Shown: positions 50,016 through 59,033 of the stretch, piece by piece
Position numbering within the stretch: the first letter of the stretch is position 1
Layout of the letters: every line of letters starts with the position of its first letter
Source of the DNA: Kitasatospora sp. MAP12-44
Lineage (GTDB): Bacteria; Actinomycetota; Actinomycetes; Streptomycetales; Streptomycetaceae
NCBI RefSeq assembly: GCF_029892095.1
Contig: NZ_JARZAE010000004.1
Coordinates: 6,138,001 to 6,202,000, forward strand
DNA: 64,000 nucleotides
Direction: 5' to 3'
The notes under the pieces: generated by a model
Told to the model about the DNA's origin: nothing
Database searches by the model: none
What the model saw: the letters and a program-made list of their open reading frames with translations, nothing else
Position numbers and translations under genes: made by a program

Positions 50016-50911
50016 CCGCGATACTCGAAGCCAGAGAGCTGGGCAAGCGCTACGGCCGCCGCCAGGCGCTGACCGACTGCACCCTGAGCGTGCCGGCCGG
50101 CCGCGTCGTGGGGCTGGTCGGGCCCAACGGGGCCGGCAAGTCGACGCTGCTGCAACTGGCGTGCGGACTGCTCACGCCCACCTCGGGCAGCATCGAAGTC
50201 CTCGGCGCCCGTCCCGGCTCCGGCGCGGCCCAGCTGGCGAGGGTCGGCTTCGTCGCCCAGGACACGCCGACCTATGCCGCGCTGTCCATCGCCGACCACC
50301 TGCGCCTGGGCCAGCGGCTCAACCCGCGCTGGGATCAGCAGTTGGCCGAGCAGCGCATCAGCCGGCTCGGCCTCGACACCGCTCAACGGGCCGGCCGGCT
50401 CTCCGGCGGCCAGCGCGCGCAACTGGCGTTGACCCTCGCGGTCGCCAAGCGGCCGGAGTTGCTCCTCCTGGACGAGCCCGTCGCCGCCCTGGACCCGCTG
50501 GCCCGCCGCGAGTTCCTGCAGAGCCTGATGGAGTTCGTGGCTGAGGAGGGGGTGAGCGTCGTGCTCTCCTCGCACCTGGTCACCGACCTGGAGCGGGTCT
50601 GCGACCACCTGATCGTCCTCGCTGCCTCCCGGGTGCAGGCCGACGGTGAGATCGACGAGCTGCTCGCCACCCACTTCCGCCTCACCACCGCCCGCCGCGA
50701 GGCCGACACGCTGCCCGACGGGATCCGGGTCCTGCAGGCCGAGCACACCGAGCGGCAGAGCACGTTCATCGTCCGCGCCGACGCCGCGATCCAGGATCCG
50801 GCCTGGGTGATGGAGCCCCTCGACCTGGAGGATCTGGTCCTCACGTACATGATCCAGGCCGCAGCCGCCACCGAGGCCGGCCGCCGACCCGTCCTGGAGG
50901 CGCAGCGATGA
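50012..50911 (+). CDS. ABC transporter ATP-binding protein
   Basis: 299 residues from ATG 50012. Walker A GPNGAGKSTLLQL, signature RLSGGQRAQLAL and Walker B LLLLDEPVAALDP are all intact. The C-terminal part resembles the drug/antibiotic export ATPases linked to YtrA-type regulators. It overlaps both neighbours by 4 bp, forming a three-gene operon with the permease. Substrate unknown; cell-wall-active compounds are typical for such systems. Confidence 0.92.
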   Translation: MTAILEARELGKRYGRRQALTDCTLSVPAGRVVGLVGPNGAGKSTLLQLACGLLTPTSGSIEVLGARPGSGAAQLARVGFVAQDTPTYAALSIADHLRLGQRLNPRWDQQLAEQRISRLGLDTAQRAGRLSGGQRAQLALTLAVAKRPELLLLDEPVAALDPLARREFLQSLMEFVAEEGVSVVLSSHLVTDLERVCDHLIVLAASRVQADGEIDELLATHFRLTTARREADTLPDGIRVLQAEHTERQSTFIVRADAAIQDPAWVMEPLDLEDLVLTYMIQAAAATEAGRRPVLEAQR

Positions 50912-51903
50912 TCTGGCTGACCTGGCGTCAATTCCGCACGCCTGCCCTGGCGATGCTCGGCGCGCTGGCCGCTGCGGCGATCTTCCTGGTGGTCACCGGC
51001 ACCCAGCTGCGCCACTCCTACGACAGCGCTCTCGCGAGCTGCGGGGGCCAGGGCGGCTGCGGCTCGGCCATGTCCGCGCTGGCCGCCCACTACGCCGTGC
51101 CGTCCTACGTGTTCAGCGCTCTGCTGACCGCCGTGCCCGGCATCGTCGGGGCCTTCTGGGGGGCGCCGCTGATCGCTCGCGAGCTGGAGGCCGGCACGCA
51201 CCGGCTGGTCTGGAACCAGAGTGTCACCCGCACTCGTTGGCTCATGGTCAAGCTGCTGGCCGTAGGTCTGGCGGCGGTGGTCGGTACCGGACTGCTCAGC
51301 CTCCTGGTGTCCTGGTGGGCCGCTCCGATCGACCGGATCAACAACAACCGGTTCATCCCGCTGCTCTTCGACGCACGCGGTGTCGCGCCGCTGGGCTACG
51401 CCGCGTTCGCCTTCACGCTCGGGGCCTGCGCCGGATTGCTGCTCCGTCGCAGCGTGCCGGCGATGGCCGTCACGCTGACCGTGTTCACCGCCGTCCAGCT
51501 GCTCATGCCGATCGCGATCCGGCCGCACCTGGTGACGCCCGTCCGTGCCGACGTCGCGCTCAACGCTGCGGCGATCAACTCCGCGAGGCTCATCGGGACC
51601 ACGGGTAGGGGACCGGACGCCCACTTCGAGGCGGAACTGACCATGCCGGGCGCCTGGGTGCTCTCCGGTGCCACGCCCGCGATCAACGCGGCAGGCAGGA
51701 CGGTCACCATGGGGCAGACCTGCTCGGCGGCCGCGCGCGCCGACTGGACGAGCTGCGTGGCCGACGCCGGTCTGCGGGTGCCGATCTCCTACGAGCCCGC
51801 GGACCGCTACTGGACCGTCCAGTGGTCAGAAACCGCGTTCTTCCTCGCCCTGTCCGCAGGCCTGGCGGGTTTCTGCGCCTGGTGGCTGCGCCGCCTGACC
51901 TGA
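50908..51903 (+). CDS. ABC transporter permease (ABC-2-like)
   Basis: 331 residues with about six membrane helices (FRTPALAMLGALAAAAIFLV, a PGIVGAFWGAPLIARELEAG motif, AVVGTGLLSLLVSWW, TETAFFLALSAGLAGF-like end). ELEAGTHRLVWNQSVTRTRW is typical of streptomycete export permeases in YtrA operons. A ~130-residue extracellular loop precedes the last helix. Coupled to the ATPase gene by ATGA overlap. Confidence 0.88.
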   Translation: MIWLTWRQFRTPALAMLGALAAAAIFLVVTGTQLRHSYDSALASCGGQGGCGSAMSALAAHYAVPSYVFSALLTAVPGIVGAFWGAPLIARELEAGTHRLVWNQSVTRTRWLMVKLLAVGLAAVVGTGLLSLLVSWWAAPIDRINNNRFIPLLFDARGVAPLGYAAFAFTLGACAGLLLRRSVPAMAVTLTVFTAVQLLMPIAIRPHLVTPVRADVALNAAAINSARLIGTTGRGPDAHFEAELTMPGAWVLSGATPAINAAGRTVTMGQTCSAAARADWTSCVADAGLRVPISYEPADRYWTVQWSETAFFLALSAGLAGFCAWWLRRLT

Positions 51904-51954
51904 ACCGCGGGACCTGAACCGCCTGACCCGAGCCGCGGGCCGTGGCAGAACGCG

Positions 51955-51991
51955 GGGCGGCCGAAGCCAACGCAACTGGCTTCGGCCGCCC
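51955..51991. terminator. hairpin terminator after the ABC operon
   Basis: Perfect 15-bp stem GGGCGGCCGAAGCCA / TGGCTTCGGCCGCCC with a 7-nt loop, about 50 bp beyond the permease stop. Confidence 0.88.
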
Positions 51992-52045
51992 GGCAACTCT
52001 ACGGTCCGCGCGTCAGCGCGCGACAGTGGACGATAAGTTGAGCAG

Positions 52046-52675
52046 ATGCGTCTGACAAAATACGGCCACGCCTGTGTACGGATCGAAGACGGTGACCGGG
52101 TGCTGGTGATCGACCCGGGCACGCTGTCCGATCCGGAGTCACTGCGCGGCGCCACCGCCGTGCTGATCACCCACGAGCACGACGATCACATCGACGTCGA
52201 GCAGCTCCGGGCGGCCCGCGACAGGAACCCCGCACTGACCGTGCACACCCACGCCGCGCTGGCTTCAGCCCTCGGCGACGGTGCGATCCCGGTCGCCGCG
52301 GGGGACACCTTCAGCGCGGGCGGGTTCACCGTGCGCGCCGTCGGCGGGGAGCACGCCGGGGTCGTGGACGACCTGCCCGGCTGCCCCAACCTGGGGTTCA
52401 TCGTCGACGGCATCTACCACCCGGGCGACTCGCTGTTCGTCCCCGCCGAGGCGGACGCGGTCGAGACGCTGCTGGTGCCGGCGTCCGGGCCGTGGCTGAA
52501 GCTCGGCGAGGCGATCGGGTTCGTCCGAGCGGTCGGGCCGGCCCGGGCGTTCCCGATCCACGACGCCCACCTCAACGAGATCGGCCTGGAGACCTTCGAC
52601 TGGTGGGTGGAGACGAAGGGCGGGGCCGAGTACGCCCGGATCCCGCTGGGCGGCTCGGTCGATCTCGCGCAGTAG
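52046..52675 (+). CDS. MBL-fold metal-dependent hydrolase
   Basis: 209 residues. The metal motif LITHEHDDHIDVEQL (HxHxDH) and YGHACVRIED / VIDPGTLSDPESL at the start match UlaG-like small metallo-beta-lactamase-fold hydrolases; YHPGDSLF and FPIHDAHL supply further ligands. Substrate unknown. Starts at ATG 52046 without a strong ribosome site; stands alone and converges on the SMR gene. Confidence 0.88.
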   Translation: MRLTKYGHACVRIEDGDRVLVIDPGTLSDPESLRGATAVLITHEHDDHIDVEQLRAARDRNPALTVHTHAALASALGDGAIPVAAGDTFSAGGFTVRAVGGEHAGVVDDLPGCPNLGFIVDGIYHPGDSLFVPAEADAVETLLVPASGPWLKLGEAIGFVRAVGPARAFPIHDAHLNEIGLETFDWWVETKGGAEYARIPLGGSVDLAQ

Positions 52676-52707
52676 CCGCAGTAGCCCCGCGGCTGCCGCC
52701 GGCGGTC

Positions 52708-53031
52708 TCAGTGGCTGCCGCGCAGGTTCAGCAGCACCACGCCCGCGATGATCAGCGCGAGGCCGAGCAGCTGGGGTCTGCCCAGCTGCTCGCCGAAGGC
52801 CATCGTGCCTATCGCCGCCACCGCCGCCGTGCCGGCGCCCGACCAGACGGCGTAGGCCACCGAGACCGGGATGTGCTTCAGCGCCTGGCCGAGCAGCAGG
52901 AAGGAGAGCACATAGCCCACTCCGACCCCGATGCTCGGCCACAGCTTGCTGAAGCCGTCGGTGAGTTTGAGGCAGCTGGTGGCGCAGACCTCGCTGGCGA
53001 TGGCGAAGGTGAGCAGCAGATAGGCAGGCAT
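52708..53031 (-). CDS. small multidrug resistance (SMR) family transporter
   Basis: 107 residues, four helices. SMR motifs are present: AIASEVCATSCLKLTDGFSK with the conserved helix-1 Glu, a VAYAVWSGAGTAAVAAIG motif, and GVVLLNLRG at the end. SMR pumps exchange protons for quaternary ammonium or guanidinium compounds. It is the last gene of the minus-strand phosphonate transport operon, 5 bp after the HAD gene. With a trimethylammonio-phosphonate dioxygenase nearby, transport of a quaternary amine is an attractive guess. Confidence 0.9.
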   Translation of the reverse strand: MPAYLLLTFAIASEVCATSCLKLTDGFSKLWPSIGVGVGYVLSFLLLGQALKHIPVSVAYAVWSGAGTAAVAAIGTMAFGEQLGRPQLLGLALIIAGVVLLNLRGSH

Positions 53032-53036
53032 GCTGA

Positions 53037-53708
53037 CTATTCTGCGGGGCTGGTGAGCCCGGCCAGCAACGCGAGGTCGACGCCGACCAGGCTCTCCAGC
53101 AGGGTGATCCCCGGCGCGGCGGCGATCGGCACGGCGGACGGCACCGCGAGCACCGCGCAGCCGGCCGCGTGGGCGGAGGCGACGCCCGTCGGGGTGTCCT
53201 CCACGGCCACGCACTGCGCCGGGTCCAGGCCCAGGCGCGCGGCGGCGGCCAGGTAGGGGTCCGGCTCGGGTTTGGTGCGCGGGGTGTCCTCGGCGGCCAG
53301 CGTGGTGGTGAACCACTGGGTGCCGAGCGTGCGCAGCACCAGGTCGACCACCTCGCGCGGCGAGGCGGAGACCAGCGCGGTGGGCACCGCCGCCTCGTGC
53401 AGCGCGGCCAGCAGGGCCAGCGCGCCCGGCCGCGGGATGACCTCGGAGGCCACCTTGCCGGTGAACAACTCCGAGAGCCGCGAGGCCAGTTCGCCCTCGC
53501 TGCGGTCGCTCGGCGCCAGTCGGTGCAGGTGCGCCGCGGTGTGTTCGACCGCCTGGCCGAGCACCTCGGGGACGTCGCTGTCGCCCAGGGTCAGGCCCAG
53601 CTCGGCCGCGACCTCGGCGCTCGCCTCCCACCACAGGTGCTCGGTGTCGACGAGGGTGCCGTCCATGTCGAAGAGCACGGCGGCGGGGATGGTTCGGGTG
53701 CTGCTCAT
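53037..53708 (-). CDS. HAD-superfamily hydrolase (subfamily IA, beta-phosphoglucomutase-like)
   Basis: 223 residues from ATG 53708; a GTG at 53720 would overlap the ATPase stop by 4 bp. HAD motif I is AVLFDMDGTLVDTEHLWW, motif II TALVSASPREVV, motif III around TKPEPDPYL and motif IV CVAVEDTPTGVASAHAAG. It has the DMDGTLVDTE form of sugar-phosphate phosphatases, not the phosphonatase form. Its place in the phosphonate operon suggests removal of phosphate from an intermediate; the substrate is unknown. Confidence 0.87.
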   Translation of the reverse strand: MSSTRTIPAAVLFDMDGTLVDTEHLWWEASAEVAAELGLTLGDSDVPEVLGQAVEHTAAHLHRLAPSDRSEGELASRLSELFTGKVASEVIPRPGALALLAALHEAAVPTALVSASPREVVDLVLRTLGTQWFTTTLAAEDTPRTKPEPDPYLAAAARLGLDPAQCVAVEDTPTGVASAHAAGCAVLAVPSAVPIAAAPGITLLESLVGVDLALLAGLTSPAE

Positions 53709-53716
53709 CTGGTTGA

Positions 53717-54817
53717 TCACTGCCCGGCGTTCGTGCGCACGTCCACCAGGACGGGGCGGTCCGGCAGGGTGAGCTCGGCGCTGCCGCCGATCGGGAGCAG
53801 CGCGGCCTGCTCGGTGGCCAGGTCGACCTTGACCTCGGTGCCCTCGGGCAGCCTGACGGTGAGCCGGGTGACCGCGCCCAGGAAGCTGGCGCCGATGACC
53901 ACGGCCGTGCCGTTGGCGGCCGGCTTCAGGCCGACGTTCTCGGGGCGGACCAGCACGTCGAGGTCGCCGGTGGCGGGCACGGTGCCGTCCACCGCGTGGC
54001 GGCGGCCGAAGACCTCGACGCCGTCGCCGGAGCGGGTGGCCGGGATCCGGCTCATGGTGCCGACGAACTCCGCGACGAAGGCGGTGGTCGGGCGGGCGTA
54101 GAGCTCGGACGGCGTGGCGCACTGCTCCAGCCGGCCCGCGCGCAGCACGGCGACCCGGTCGGCCATCGACAGCGCCTCCTCCTGGTCGTGCGTGACGAAC
54201 AGCGTCGTGATACCCAGCTCTTGCTGCAAGCGGCGGATCTCTTCACGCAAGTTGAGTCGCACCTTGGCGTCCAGCGCCGACAACGGCTCGTCGAGCAGCA
54301 GCACGCGCGGCTGCAGGGCCAGGGCACGGGCCAGCGCGATGCGCTGCTGCTGGCCACCCGACATCTGGTGCGGGAAGTGCTCGGCGCGCTGCGGCAGACC
54401 GACCAGCTCCAGCAGCTCCATCGCGCGGGCGCGGCGCTGCGCCTTGCCGGTGCCGCGCATCTTGAGCCCGAAGGCGACGTTGTCGGCCGCCGTCAGGTGC
54501 GGGAAGAGGCTGTACGACTGGAAGACCATGCCCGCGTCACGCTTGTGCGCGGGGGTCTTGGTGACGTCCTCCCCGTCGACCAGCACCTCGCCCGAGTCGT
54601 GCGTCTCGAAGCCGGCCAGGATCCGCAGCGCCGTCGTCTTGCCGCAGCCGGACGGGCCGAGCAGCGCGAGCAGCTCGCCCGGGTGGACCGTCAGGTCGAG
54701 ACCGTCCAGCGCCGTGGTCGAGCCGAACGCCCTGCGCAGCGAACGGAACTCGACGGTCGCGCTGCCCGGGTGAAGCGGCACTCCGGTGGGCGGGGCGGTG
54801 AGCGGGGTGGTGGTCAT
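53717..54817 (-). CDS. ABC importer ATP-binding protein (phosphonate/spermidine type)
   Basis: 366 residues from ATG 54817 (GGAG 9 nt upstream). Walker A LLGPSGCGKTTALRILAGFE, signature HQMSGGQQQRIALARALA and Walker B RVLLLDEPLSALD are intact; a C-terminal TOBE-like domain follows (VLVRPENVGLK ...). This is the PotA/2-aminoethylphosphonate-importer type. It powers the two permeases encoded upstream; the HAD gene overlaps or adjoins its end. Confidence 0.93.
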   Translation of the reverse strand: MTTTPLTAPPTGVPLHPGSATVEFRSLRRAFGSTTALDGLDLTVHPGELLALLGPSGCGKTTALRILAGFETHDSGEVLVDGEDVTKTPAHKRDAGMVFQSYSLFPHLTAADNVAFGLKMRGTGKAQRRARAMELLELVGLPQRAEHFPHQMSGGQQQRIALARALALQPRVLLLDEPLSALDAKVRLNLREEIRRLQQELGITTLFVTHDQEEALSMADRVAVLRAGRLEQCATPSELYARPTTAFVAEFVGTMSRIPATRSGDGVEVFGRRHAVDGTVPATGDLDVLVRPENVGLKPAANGTAVVIGASFLGAVTRLTVRLPEGTEVKVDLATEQAALLPIGGSAELTLPDRPVLVDVRTNAGQ

Positions 54818-54870
54818 GGGGGTGAACTCCTGGAGTAACGGGGGGACGCTGCGGATCAGGAAGCGGTGGA

Positions 54871-55704
54871 TCAGGAAGCGGCGGACTTGCGGCTGCGCCG
54901 CTCGCGGCCGACCGCGGAGATCAGCAGCAGCACGATCCAGACGATCATCAGGCTCAGGATCGAGACCGCGACCGACATCTGGCCGTCGTTCTTGCCGTTC
55001 GAGGCGATCCACACCGTGAAGGGCGTGAAGCCGAGGATCGAGGCGGTGGTGTACTCGCCGAGCACCAGGGCCACGGTGAGCGCCGAGGCGTTCAGCAGCG
55101 AGGTGCGCAGGTTGGGCACAACCACGGAGAAGACGGCGCGCGGGAAGCTCGCACCGCAGCTGCGGGCGGCCTCGACGAGCGTCTTGACGTCCACGGCGCC
55201 CAGACCGGCGTCGATCGCGCGGTACGCGAAGGGCAGCGCCATCAGCACGTACGCGATCACCAGGACCACCGGGAAGGTGGGGTTCTGGATGGCCAGGATG
55301 GTCTGGAAGAGCGGGGTGTTGGACAGGTAGTCCGGGCCCCAGCGCAGCACGCCGATGATGCCGGTGGTCAGCGCGACCACCGGGACGACCAGTGGGATCG
55401 AGCAGATCAGTTCGAGCACCGGGCGCAGCTTGGGCGCGCCCAGCCGGGTCGCGACCATCGCCGGCACCAGCAGGAGCAGCAGGATCGCGACGGTCACCAC
55501 GGCCAGCTCCAGGCTGAGCCGCAGGCTGTCCGTGAAGCCCGGCGCGCCCAGCAGCTGGGTGTAGGCGCGCAGGCTCCAGGTCTTGGTCATCGGGTTGTCG
55601 ACGCTGAAGAGCACCGACGCCGCGAGCGGCACCGCGAAGTAGATCCCGGCGAGCAGCAGGACGAAACCGCGCCAGACGCGCAGACGGGAGATCAGGCTAG
55701 CCAC
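54871..55704 (-). CDS. ABC importer permease II
   Basis: 277 residues from GTG 55704, overlapping the first permease gene by 13 bp. Several helices; the cytoplasmic EAA loop is VKTLVEAARSCGASFPRAVF. The type matches the second inner-membrane component of phosphonate/polyamine importers. Downstream, 53 bp separate it from the ATPase gene. Confidence 0.9.
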   Translation of the reverse strand: MASLISRLRVWRGFVLLLAGIYFAVPLAASVLFSVDNPMTKTWSLRAYTQLLGAPGFTDSLRLSLELAVVTVAILLLLLVPAMVATRLGAPKLRPVLELICSIPLVVPVVALTTGIIGVLRWGPDYLSNTPLFQTILAIQNPTFPVVLVIAYVLMALPFAYRAIDAGLGAVDVKTLVEAARSCGASFPRAVFSVVVPNLRTSLLNASALTVALVLGEYTTASILGFTPFTVWIASNGKNDGQMSVAVSILSLMIVWIVLLLISAVGRERRSRKSAAS

Positions 55705-56657
55705 TTGGCACTCCGGCGCTGGAGGGGAAGGTAGATCGCCATGACGAGGACGGCGATCACGATCATGTCGAGACCGAGCGCGAGGGCGAGGTTGCCCTGG
55801 CCGACCAGGACGTTGCCGGACAGCGCGTTGGAGATCTGCAGGCTGATCAGCGGCACCGAGGCGCCCACCATCGCGGCCGCCGTGGCGTACGCGGCGAAGG
55901 CCGAGCCGAACAGCAGGATGTAGCCGCCGAGCAGCGAGGGCAGCAGGATCGGCAGACCCACGTGCCGCCAGTACTGCAGGGTGGTGGCGCCGTTGTTGGC
56001 CGCCGCCTCGCGCCACTGCACCCGCAGGCCCTCCAGGGCCGGGGTGATGGTGAGGATCATCAGCGGGATCAGGAAGTAGAGGTAGACCACGCTCAGACCG
56101 GTGAAGCTGTAGAGGCTCCAGCCGTGCTTGGTGAGGTCCAGCTTCTGGGTGACCTCGCCCGCGTTGCCCAGGGTCGCGACGAACATGAAGGCCAGCGGCA
56201 CACCGCCGAAGTTGGCCAGCACGCCGGAGCCGGAGCGGACGAACTCGCGCACCAGGCGGAAGCGGGAGGTGGCGATCGCCTGGGCGAGCGGCAGTCCGAC
56301 GATGGTGCCGATCAGCGCGGTCAGCGCGGCGAGCTTGATGCTGCCGAGCAGGGCCGTCCAGTAGGCGCCCTGGACCGAGTCGGTGATGTTCGACAGCGTG
56401 AACGTGCCACCGCCGCCGGGGGAGTCGTCCGAGGTGGTGAAGGCGCCGATGGCGATCGCGATGGCCGGCAGGCCGAAGCCGATCGCGAAGAAGATCAGCA
56501 GCGGCAGGGTGGCCAGCCAGGCGCCGCCACGCGGGCGCAGCCGCTTGGCGGTGGTGGGGGTAGGGGTGCGGAGCGCGGTGCTGACGGCCCCCGCGCCGCC
56601 ACTGAGGGTTTCAGTGGCGGCGGGGGACGGCACCGGGGTGGGAGCCGTGTCATTCAT
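55692..56657 (-). CDS. ABC importer permease I
   Basis: 321 residues from ATG 56657. A Pro/Thr-rich cytoplasmic N-terminus (~40 residues) precedes six helices (ATLPLLIFFAIGFGLPAIAI, then TALIGTIVGLPLAQAIATS and so on). The EAA-like loop is WREAAANNGATTLQYWRHVG. It adjoins the binding protein gene with an 8-bp gap, so the order is binding protein, permease I, permease II, ATPase, HAD, SMR. Confidence 0.92.
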   Translation of the reverse strand: MNDTAPTPVPSPAATETLSGGAGAVSTALRTPTPTTAKRLRPRGGAWLATLPLLIFFAIGFGLPAIAIAIGAFTTSDDSPGGGGTFTLSNITDSVQGAYWTALLGSIKLAALTALIGTIVGLPLAQAIATSRFRLVREFVRSGSGVLANFGGVPLAFMFVATLGNAGEVTQKLDLTKHGWSLYSFTGLSVVYLYFLIPLMILTITPALEGLRVQWREAAANNGATTLQYWRHVGLPILLPSLLGGYILLFGSAFAAYATAAAMVGASVPLISLQISNALSGNVLVGQGNLALALGLDMIVIAVLVMAIYLPLQRRSAKWLA

Positions 56658-56665
56658 GGTGTTGA

Positions 56666-57829
56666 TCAGCCCGCGATCGCCGCGGCCCAGTTCTGCGTGA
56701 CGACCTTCTTGGCCGCGTCAGTCTGGGCCTGGGTCGGGAAGGTGGTGAAGGGCTTGGTCACCGTGGGGAGCTTGGAGACGGCGGTCGGGTCCAGGGTGCC
56801 CGCGGTCTTCATGGCGTCGAACAGGGCCGGGGTGGCGTAGCCCTTGAGGAAGCCGTTCTGGCCGTCGGCGCTGTAGAGGTACTCCTCCCAGAGGCGAGCG
56901 GCGGCCGGGTGCGGTGCCCACTTGTTGATCGCCTGGTTGTAGTACTGCGCGTAGCTGCCGTCCGAGGGGATCGACACCTGCCACTGGATGCCCTGCGAGG
57001 CGAACTTGTCGGTGTAGCCGGCGTTCAGGTACGACCAGTCGACCGAGATCGGGGTCTCGCCCTTCTGGATGGTCGCCGGGGTGACCTCGACCGGGTTGAA
57101 GTTGCCGGCCTTCTTCAGCTTGCCGAAGAAGTCGATGCCGGGCTGGATGTTGTCCAGCGAACCGCCGTTGGCCAGCGCGGCCGCGTAGACGGCACCGAAG
57201 GCGGCACCGGCCTTCGTCGGGTCGCCGTTCAGGGCGACCATGCCCTTGTAGGCCGGGTTCAGCAGGTCCGAGAAGTTCTTCGGGCAGACCGCGACCTTCT
57301 TGGCGTCGCAGCCGATCGACATGTAGCCGCCGTAGTCGTTGTAGGACAGGCCGGTGGCGTCCTTCATGCTGTCCGGGATCTGGTCGAAGCCGGTGACCTT
57401 GTACGGCGCGAGCAGGCCCTGGCTGGCGGCGCTCAGCGCGAAGGCGCTGCCGAGGTCCACCACGTCGGGGGCGCGGTCCTGGTCCTTGCGCGAGGTGATC
57501 GCGTTGATCTCGTCCTGGCTGGAACCGTCCGGGTTCTCGTCCTGGATCTTGATGCCGTACTTCGCGGTGAAGGCGTCCATGATGGCGCCGTAGTTGGCCC
57601 AGTCACGGGGGAGGGTGATCGCGTTGAGCGTGCCCTCCTTCTTCGCGGCGGCGACCAGGGCGTCCATGCCGCCGAAGTCGGCGGCGGAGGTCGCGGTCTT
57701 CGCGTCCTTGGCCCCGCCCGAAGCGCCGGCGGTGGACGCCGTTCCAGCGGAACCGCAAGCGGAGAGGGAAAGCGCGGCGGCGGTCAGCACGGCCGCGAAG
57801 GCGGCGGTGCGGGCACGGTGCGTGGTCAC
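56666..57829 (-). CDS. ABC importer substrate-binding lipoprotein, probably for aminophosphonates
   Basis: 387 residues from GTG 57829 with GGAGA upstream. The signal ends in a lipobox (ALSLSACGSAG), so it is a lipoprotein. The mature part follows the Fe/polyamine-type binding fold (AKKEGTLNAITLPRDWANYG, FTAKYGIKIQDENPDGSSQD, PDVVDLGSAFALSAASQGLL), the kind encoded with 2-aminoethylphosphonate degradation genes in actinomycetes. First gene of the operon, with the GntR operator 92-111 bp upstream. Confidence 0.88.
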   Translation of the reverse strand: MTTHRARTAAFAAVLTAAALSLSACGSAGTASTAGASGGAKDAKTATSAADFGGMDALVAAAKKEGTLNAITLPRDWANYGAIMDAFTAKYGIKIQDENPDGSSQDEINAITSRKDQDRAPDVVDLGSAFALSAASQGLLAPYKVTGFDQIPDSMKDATGLSYNDYGGYMSIGCDAKKVAVCPKNFSDLLNPAYKGMVALNGDPTKAGAAFGAVYAAALANGGSLDNIQPGIDFFGKLKKAGNFNPVEVTPATIQKGETPISVDWSYLNAGYTDKFASQGIQWQVSIPSDGSYAQYYNQAINKWAPHPAAARLWEEYLYSADGQNGFLKGYATPALFDAMKTAGTLDPTAVSKLPTVTKPFTTFPTQAQTDAAKKVVTQNWAAAIAG

Positions 57830-58152
57830 GGGAGAGTCTCCTGGTCGGGGTACGGCACGGGGACGCAAGGGGGTGCACCTTCAGGTGCGGGGAAATTCGA
57901 GAGAAGCTTGAGGGGCAGATCAAGTTGGCCAGCCAACTTGTCCTGACGGGGGTAAGTACGCCGGACTCTGATGTCCAGGAGGTGAACGGGCGGCCCAGAA
58001 CAGGGGTCGGCTACGGGAACGGTCGAGTCCGGTGGGGTGAAACCGGACGCTCAGTCGCACGAACGACCTGGTGGTAGCGGATAAGGTCGGACTCGTCCTC
58101 GGCCGCATCCGTGCACAGGACAGCGACTTGGGAGGGACCGGTGGGAAGGGTC
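57830..58152. promoter_or_regulatory. 323-bp divergent region between the importer operon and the GntR gene
   Basis: Holds the promoters of the binding-protein operon (minus) and the regulator (plus). The only clear element is the palindrome at 57921-57940; no gene or RNA is evident in the rest. Confidence 0.6.
57921..57940. promoter_or_regulatory. perfect GntR operator of the importer operon
   Basis: CAAGTTGGCCAGCCAACTTG, a perfect palindrome with 9-bp arms and a 2-bp centre. The core is AAGTTG-GCCAGC-CAACTT. It lies 92 bp before the binding-protein gene and about 210 bp before the regulator gene. Near copies occur at 61998, 62121 and 18759. Confidence 0.85.
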
Positions 58153-58965
58153 ATGACTGCCAGCAGCACGCAGGACGAGCAGGCCGCCGCGGAGCCGGGG
58201 GGCTCCGCCGTGGTGGACGCCGGGGGTGCGCTGTACCGTCAGGTCGCCGCCGACCTGCGGGAGGCGATCACCACCGGTGCGTACGGCGAGGCCGGCCGGT
58301 TGCCCGCCGAGGGCGCGCTGGCCGAGCGCTACGGGGTGTCACGCGGCACCGTCCGCCAGGCGTTGGCCGTGCTGCGCGCCGACGGACTGGTCACCTCGCG
58401 CCGTGGCACCCGCCGCGTGGTGCTGGGCAACGCGCGGGTCCAGAGCTTCTCCGAACTGCTCAGCTTCACGCACTGGGCGCGCTCGATGGGGGAGGAGCCC
58501 GGCGGTCGCCTGGAATCCCTGATCCGCCGTCCAGCCGACGCCGCCGAACGCGAGCAGCTGCGCCTGGAGCCGGGCGCCGAGGTCTATGTGACGCTGCGCC
58601 TGCGCACCCTCTCCGGCACCCCGGTGATGGTCGAGCGCACCGTCTACCCGCAGCACATCGGCCAGTTGGTGGCCCAGTTGCCGCCCGATGTGGTCTCGCA
58701 CACCGAGCAGCTGCGCGAGCACGGCATCCTCTTCACGGACGCCGACCACACCATCGACGTGGTGGCCGCCAACGCCGAGGACGCCAAGCTCCTCGGCTGC
58801 CGCCGCGGCGCCCCGCTGCTGCGCGAGCGCCGCCGCACCACCGACCCCACCGGTACTCCGGTCGAGTGGTCCCAGGACCGCTACCTCCCCGGCACGGTGG
58901 CCTTCAGCGTCCACAACTCCCTTGCCACCTCGGCCCTTTCGAGGCACGCCCGGGCCGACGACTGA
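58153..58965 (+). CDS. GntR/HutC-type regulator of the predicted phosphonate regulon
   Basis: 270 residues from ATG 58153 (GGGAAGGG upstream). The winged helix is LYRQVAADLREAITTGAYGE, LPAEGALAERYGVSRGTVRQ, ALAVLRADGLVTSRRGTRRV. The C-terminal UTRA ligand domain follows (SFSELLSFTHWARSMGEEPG, EQLRLEPGAEVYVTLRLRTL, VVAANAEDAKLLGCRRGAPL). HutC-type regulators sense small metabolites and bind AT-rich palindromes; the AAGTTG-N6-CAACTT dyads are the natural target. The ligand may be an aminophosphonate. Confidence 0.9.
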   Translation: MTASSTQDEQAAAEPGGSAVVDAGGALYRQVAADLREAITTGAYGEAGRLPAEGALAERYGVSRGTVRQALAVLRADGLVTSRRGTRRVVLGNARVQSFSELLSFTHWARSMGEEPGGRLESLIRRPADAAEREQLRLEPGAEVYVTLRLRTLSGTPVMVERTVYPQHIGQLVAQLPPDVVSHTEQLREHGILFTDADHTIDVVAANAEDAKLLGCRRGAPLLRERRRTTDPTGTPVEWSQDRYLPGTVAFSVHNSLATSALSRHARADD

Positions 58966-58980
58966 CACCCCCGCGGATAT

Positions 58981-59023
58981 GCCGATGCCCGCCCACCCGT
59001 TGTCGGGGTGGGCGGGCATCGGC
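58981..59023. terminator. bidirectional hairpin terminator after the GntR gene
   Basis: Perfect 18-bp stem GCCGATGCCCGCCCACCC / GGGTGGGCGGGCATCGGC with a 7-nt loop, between the convergent regulator gene and the membrane protein gene at 59034. Confidence 0.9.
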
Positions 59024-59033
59024 TTCCGTAGCG

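Noticed and set aside
52031..52048. A further AAGTTG half-site before the MBL hydrolase
   Set aside because: AAGTTGAGCAGA is followed by TGCGTC, so the second arm is missing; not counted as a member of the phosphonate operator set.
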